In this document: positions 60,732-64,000 of the stretch, one piece after another | Layout of the letters: every line of letters begins with the position of its first letter | Position numbering within the stretch: the first letter of the stretch is position 1 | NCBI RefSeq assembly: GCF_016587355.1 | Contig: NZ_BNJF01000001.1 | Location: 2,864,501 to 2,928,500 of the forward strand | Length of the DNA: 64,000 bases | Reading direction: 5' to 3' | From: Ktedonospora formicarum | Lineage (GTDB): Bacteria > Chloroflexota > Ktedonobacteria > Ktedonobacterales > Ktedonobacteraceae | Translations under genes and position numbers: made by a program | The notes under the pieces: model-generated | Seen by the model: only the letters and a program-made list of their open reading frames with translations | What the model was told of the DNA's origin: nothing | Database searches by the model: none

Positions 60732-62303
60732 ATGCAGTCATACATTCTCTCCATACTGATCTTCCTCCCGCTGCTCGGCGGAGCCGTCACGCTCTGCCTG
60801 CCAAAGGAGAGCCGCAAGACGATTCGCGCGGTCTCTCTGGCCTTCGCGGGAGCGAACTTGCTCCTGGCACTTATCCTGGCCTTGCTCTACACCCAGGCCA
60901 GCATTGGAGCCTTCAGCCAGTCGAATTTTCAGGAACATATCGTCTGGATTCCCTCGATTGGCATTAACTATACCCTGGACGTAGATGGTATCAGCCTGTT
61001 ACTGGTTGTGCTGACCTCACTGTTAAGTATGGTCTGTATGGCGGCCTCATACCGTCAGGAAAAGAAGTTCAAGAACTACATGGCCTTTCTGCTGCTCCTT
61101 CAGAGTGGTATCCTGGGTGTCTTCCTATCGGCGAATCTCTTTCTGTTCTACATTTTCTGGGAACTCATGTTGATTCCGGCCTACTTCCTGGTAGGAGCCT
61201 GGGGAGGAGAGAGGCGCATTGCCGCCGCCTTCAAGTTCGTGCTGTATACCTCGGTGGGTAGCCTACTGATGCTTGCGGGTATCATCGCTGTGGGCTACTT
61301 CTACTCGCTCACGGCTGGCTCTGGCTGTGGGGTGACGCTCGATATCGGTACGTTGACCGGTGGACTGACTGATGCTTCGGGTAGCGTTACGACCTGCGCG
61401 GCCCGCTTCGATAGCACAACCCAGTTCTGGCTATTGCTGGCGTTCGCCGCTGCTTTCGCGGTGAAAATTCCCTTTGTCCCGTTCCATTCGTGGCTGCCGG
61501 ATACCTATAGTGAGGCTCCTGCGCCTGTGACTGCTATCCTGGCGGGAGCGATGTCAAAGACTGGCGCGTATGGCTTCCTGCGCATTTGCATTCCGCTCTT
61601 TCCACAAGCTATTCATACTCTGGCACCATTCTTTAGCATCCTGGCCGTCATTGGTATCCTGTACTGCGCGGTTCTGGCCCTCGTCCAGAGCGATCTCAAG
61701 CGCTTACTTGGTTATTCCAGTATCAGCCATTTAGGCATCGTCATGCTGGGGATGTTTGCCTTCAATACACAAGGGGTTGAGGGGTCGGTCTTGCAGATGG
61801 TAAATCACGGGATTACGACCGCAGCTCTCTTTCTGATTGCGGGCTATGTCGAGGAGCGCGCGGGGACACGCAATATCGCCGACTTCGGTGGGATTGCCAA
61901 GCGTGTCCCGGTCCTGGCGACGGTTATGCTGATCGCAGCCCTCTCGTCGCTTGGCCTGCCAGGGTTGAACAGCTTCGCGGGTGAGTTCCTCTCGTTGCTG
62001 GGAGCCTTCCGTAACAATGTTACACTGGGCACGCTGGGCACGCTTGTAGTTGTACCTGCCGCCTGGTATATGTTGCGCTTCTTCCAGGGAGTGATGACGG
62101 GACCATCGCCCACGTTGGGTCTTGTGGCTCAGGCAGAGCGGCGTGGAGCCCTTCTCGACATTCGCATGGGGGAATTCCTGGCGCTTCTGCCACTGCTGGC
62201 TCTGATCTTCTACATCGGCTTTCAGCCCGAACCTCTAACGTTCTTGCTGCATCAGCCGGTGCTCAATACGATGCAAAATCTAGGCAATGCCTTCATCAAA
62301 TGA
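60732..62303 (+). CDS. nuoM: NADH-quinone oxidoreductase subunit M
   Basis: 523 residues, second antiporter-like subunit. It has FYIFWELMLIPAYFLVGAWGGERR (catalytic Glu), FAVKIPFVPFHSWLPDTYSEAPAPVTAILAG and ALSSLGLPGLNSFAGEFLSLLG. It begins four bases after nuoL ends. Confidence 0.97.
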   Translation: MQSYILSILIFLPLLGGAVTLCLPKESRKTIRAVSLAFAGANLLLALILALLYTQASIGAFSQSNFQEHIVWIPSIGINYTLDVDGISLLLVVLTSLLSMVCMAASYRQEKKFKNYMAFLLLLQSGILGVFLSANLFLFYIFWELMLIPAYFLVGAWGGERRIAAAFKFVLYTSVGSLLMLAGIIAVGYFYSLTAGSGCGVTLDIGTLTGGLTDASGSVTTCAARFDSTTQFWLLLAFAAAFAVKIPFVPFHSWLPDTYSEAPAPVTAILAGAMSKTGAYGFLRICIPLFPQAIHTLAPFFSILAVIGILYCAVLALVQSDLKRLLGYSSISHLGIVMLGMFAFNTQGVEGSVLQMVNHGITTAALFLIAGYVEERAGTRNIADFGGIAKRVPVLATVMLIAALSSLGLPGLNSFAGEFLSLLGAFRNNVTLGTLGTLVVVPAAWYMLRFFQGVMTGPSPTLGLVAQAERRGALLDIRMGEFLALLPLLALIFYIGFQPEPLTFLLHQPVLNTMQNLGNAFIK

Positions 62304-62308
62304 GCGTG

Positions 62309-62338
62309 GAGGGAGGCGCTTTTATGGTGACCTCCCTC
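62309..62338 (+). other. Hairpin between nuoM and nuoN
   Basis: GAGGGAGG (62309-62316) pairs with CCTCCCTC (62331-62338). With no T tract, it is more likely an mRNA processing or stability element than a terminator. Confidence 0.5.
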
Positions 62339-62351
62339 TCCCGAGGTTGAT

Positions 62352-64000
62352 ATGACGACATTTACATTCACAGTCACCGCCGATGATTGGTGGCGCATCG
62401 CGCCGCTGGTGGTTCTGGCGGGTATGGCCCTCATCGTGATGCTGGTTGATGCCATATTGCCGTATGAGGGGAAACGCACCAAAGAGAGCGGACCAAGCAA
62501 CTATACCATTTTGCCGATTCTCGCTTTCTTAGGAATCGCTGGGTCTATCGCTGCTAGCATCGTCCTTCTCTTCGTCGGCGATCAGAAGACAGCTTTCAAT
62601 GGCATGGTCGGTTCGGATCAGGGGACCCTCCTGTCCTACCTGATTATCTTGAGTGCCGCCGGGCTGGGTATCCTGCTCTCACCACTATATCTCAAGCGCC
62701 TGCAACTGGTTCACCAGGGCGAATACTATGCCCTGTTACTGCTATCGAGTGCTGGTATGATGCTGATGGCTGCGGCTACCAACCTGCTAATGATCTTTCT
62801 GGGCATCGAGATGCTCTCACTGGCCCTCTATATTCTCTCTGGCTTTATCGCACGGCGTCGGACCTCGTTGGAAGCAGGCATGAAATACTTCCTGCTTAGC
62901 TCCTTCGCGTCGGGTTTCTTGCTCTATGGTCTGGCCTTGACCTATGGCGCGACTGGGGGTACGGGCTTTAAGGAAATCGCCTTCTATGCCTCGCATTTGC
63001 CTGGTGCTGCCAACGGTACGGCTCAGGCTCCAATGCTACTTCTGGCGGGGATGGCTCTGCTGGCTGTCGGATTTGCCTTCAAGGTCTCGGCTATTCCCTT
63101 CCAGGCCTGGACACCAGATGTCTACCAGGGGGCACCAGCCCCAGTAACAGCCTTTATGTCGGTTGGGACCAAGGCGGCGGCGATGATTGCCTTTGGGCGC
63201 CTCTTCGGACTGGCCCTCTTGCCATTCCATGACACCTGGGCTCCGATTGTCTGGGCTATCGCTATCTTGACGATGGTGGGTGGTAACGTGATGGCTGTGG
63301 TGCAAACCAATGCCAAGCGCCTGCTCGCTTACTCTAGCATCGCGCACGCTGGTTACCTGCTGATTGGCATCGTGGTTGGTGGTACGCTGGGTATGAGCGC
63401 GCTACTCTTCTATCTGGCCTGCTATACCTTCCTGAATCTGGGGGCATTTGGCTCGATTTCGCTATTGGAGCGCCTGGACAATACGGGAAATGACGCCAAT
63501 GATCTGCGTGGTCTCTGGTATCGTCGCCCTGTGGTAGCAGGTCTGCTGGCCTTCTTCCTGCTAGCTCTGGCGGGTTTCCCGCCGATGGCGGGCTTCGCGG
63601 GCAAATACTACATCTTCTATGCTGCGCTCGCAGGTGGGCATCCCGAATTGTTAATCATTGGCGTCCTAGCCAGTGTGCTTGGTATGTACTACTACCTGCG
63701 CGTGATCGCGACCATGTTCATGGAGCAGAGCACAGCCGAAGTGACTCCTGCTCTGGCAGGAGTTCCAAGCTCACCCCGATCGGGCTCGGGTCGCCGTTCG
63801 ACGCGTGCTACTTCCGCGCGGAGTGCTTCAGGTGGAGGCACCGCCGTAGCCGTCAAGTCTGAGACACGCGCCACTATCACGACGACGCCTGCCAATGTTG
63901 AGGTCGCGAGCGAGGAGCAAGATTCAGCGCGTGGCCTTAATTGGTTCGCCTGGACCTCGTTGGTCATCGCGGCTTTGGGGACGCTCGCGCTAGGAACGGT
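62352..64000 (+). CDS. nuoN: NADH-quinone oxidoreductase subunit N, 3'-truncated by window edge
   Basis: At least 549 residues, third antiporter-like subunit; the frame is open to the last base. It has IFLGIEMLSLALYILSGF, FAFKVSAIPFQAWTPDVYQGAPAPVTAFMSVGTKAAAM, KRLLAYSSIAHAGYLLIG and LLALAGFPPMAGFAGKYYIF. After the YYYLRVIATMFME helix a ~70-residue hydrophilic insert rich in Ser, Thr, Arg and Ala interrupts the protein before the last membrane helix (LNWFAWTSLVIAAL). This insert is atypical. Confidence 0.95.
   Translation, partial: MTTFTFTVTADDWWRIAPLVVLAGMALIVMLVDAILPYEGKRTKESGPSNYTILPILAFLGIAGSIAASIVLLFVGDQKTAFNGMVGSDQGTLLSYLIILSAAGLGILLSPLYLKRLQLVHQGEYYALLLLSSAGMMLMAAATNLLMIFLGIEMLSLALYILSGFIARRRTSLEAGMKYFLLSSFASGFLLYGLALTYGATGGTGFKEIAFYASHLPGAANGTAQAPMLLLAGMALLAVGFAFKVSAIPFQAWTPDVYQGAPAPVTAFMSVGTKAAAMIAFGRLFGLALLPFHDTWAPIVWAIAILTMVGGNVMAVVQTNAKRLLAYSSIAHAGYLLIGIVVGGTLGMSALLFYLACYTFLNLGAFGSISLLERLDNTGNDANDLRGLWYRRPVVAGLLAFFLLALAGFPPMAGFAGKYYIFYAALAGGHPELLIIGVLASVLGMYYYLRVIATMFMEQSTAEVTPALAGVPSSPRSGSGRRSTRATSARSASGGGTAVAVKSETRATITTTPANVEVASEEQDSARGLNWFAWTSLVIAALGTLALGT

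Overview
The window is about 50% GC and looks like a chromosomal segment of a Ktedonobacteria-type bacterium (Chloroflexota). The evidence is an ISKra4-family insertion sequence (the family was named from Ktedonobacter racemifer), an archaeal-type aspartyl-tRNA synthetase behind a T-box leader, F420-type luciferase-like and WYL proteins, a monocistronic rho, a complete 14-gene nuo operon, and many compact hairpin repeats between genes. The lineage is inferred from gene content, not proven.

Layout. 1-8.4 kb: 3' part of fumC (+); GNAT acetyltransferase, Nudix hydrolase and aspS with its T-box (all -); a decayed TnpB 3' end beside aspS; an intact 1,662-bp ISKra4-type element with a 9-bp target duplication (4950-6611); then a WYL regulator and a SnoaL-like protein (+). 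8.4-17.2 kb, mostly minus: MFS transporter with a possible Cys-rich upstream mini-ORF, PrsW-type membrane protease, dnaE, and an LPG-synthase-like membrane protein. 17.5-32.3 kb, mostly plus: ROK kinase, tlyA, a lone receiver, ADP-ribose-type Nudix, an OmpR-type two-component pair, tRNA-Lys, (LLM oxidoreductase on minus), ArsR regulator, PHP phosphoesterase, CDP-alcohol phosphatidyltransferase, a very long acidic protein ending in a NYN nuclease domain, and a BMP-type lipoprotein.

32.4-44.4 kb: PuuD-like amidase, a candidate free-standing ncRNA with its own promoter and terminator, a FtsB/DivIC-like protein, a tail-anchored protein (all -); SprT-like metalloprotein, rho and an aldehyde dehydrogenase (+); SRPBCC protein, modB, a frameshifted modA and a 13-repeat TPR protein (-). 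44.7-64 kb, all plus: small membrane protein, TetR regulator, PIG-V-like mannosyltransferase, then nuoABCDEFGHIJKLMN, with nuoN running off the right edge.

The main metabolic theme is respiration: fumarase feeds the TCA cycle and the nuo operon encodes all 14 subunits of complex I, including the NuoEFG NADH module. The unusual material is mostly non-coding: a T-box RNA, an unassigned ncRNA, an omega-RNA-like TnpB remnant, perfect 50-54 bp palindromes with no loop, and two families of hairpin repeats that recur between genes, including inside the nuo operon. Three reading frames (modA, the prsW-like gene and the PHP gene) look broken or extended by single-base shifts; sequencing error cannot be excluded for these.
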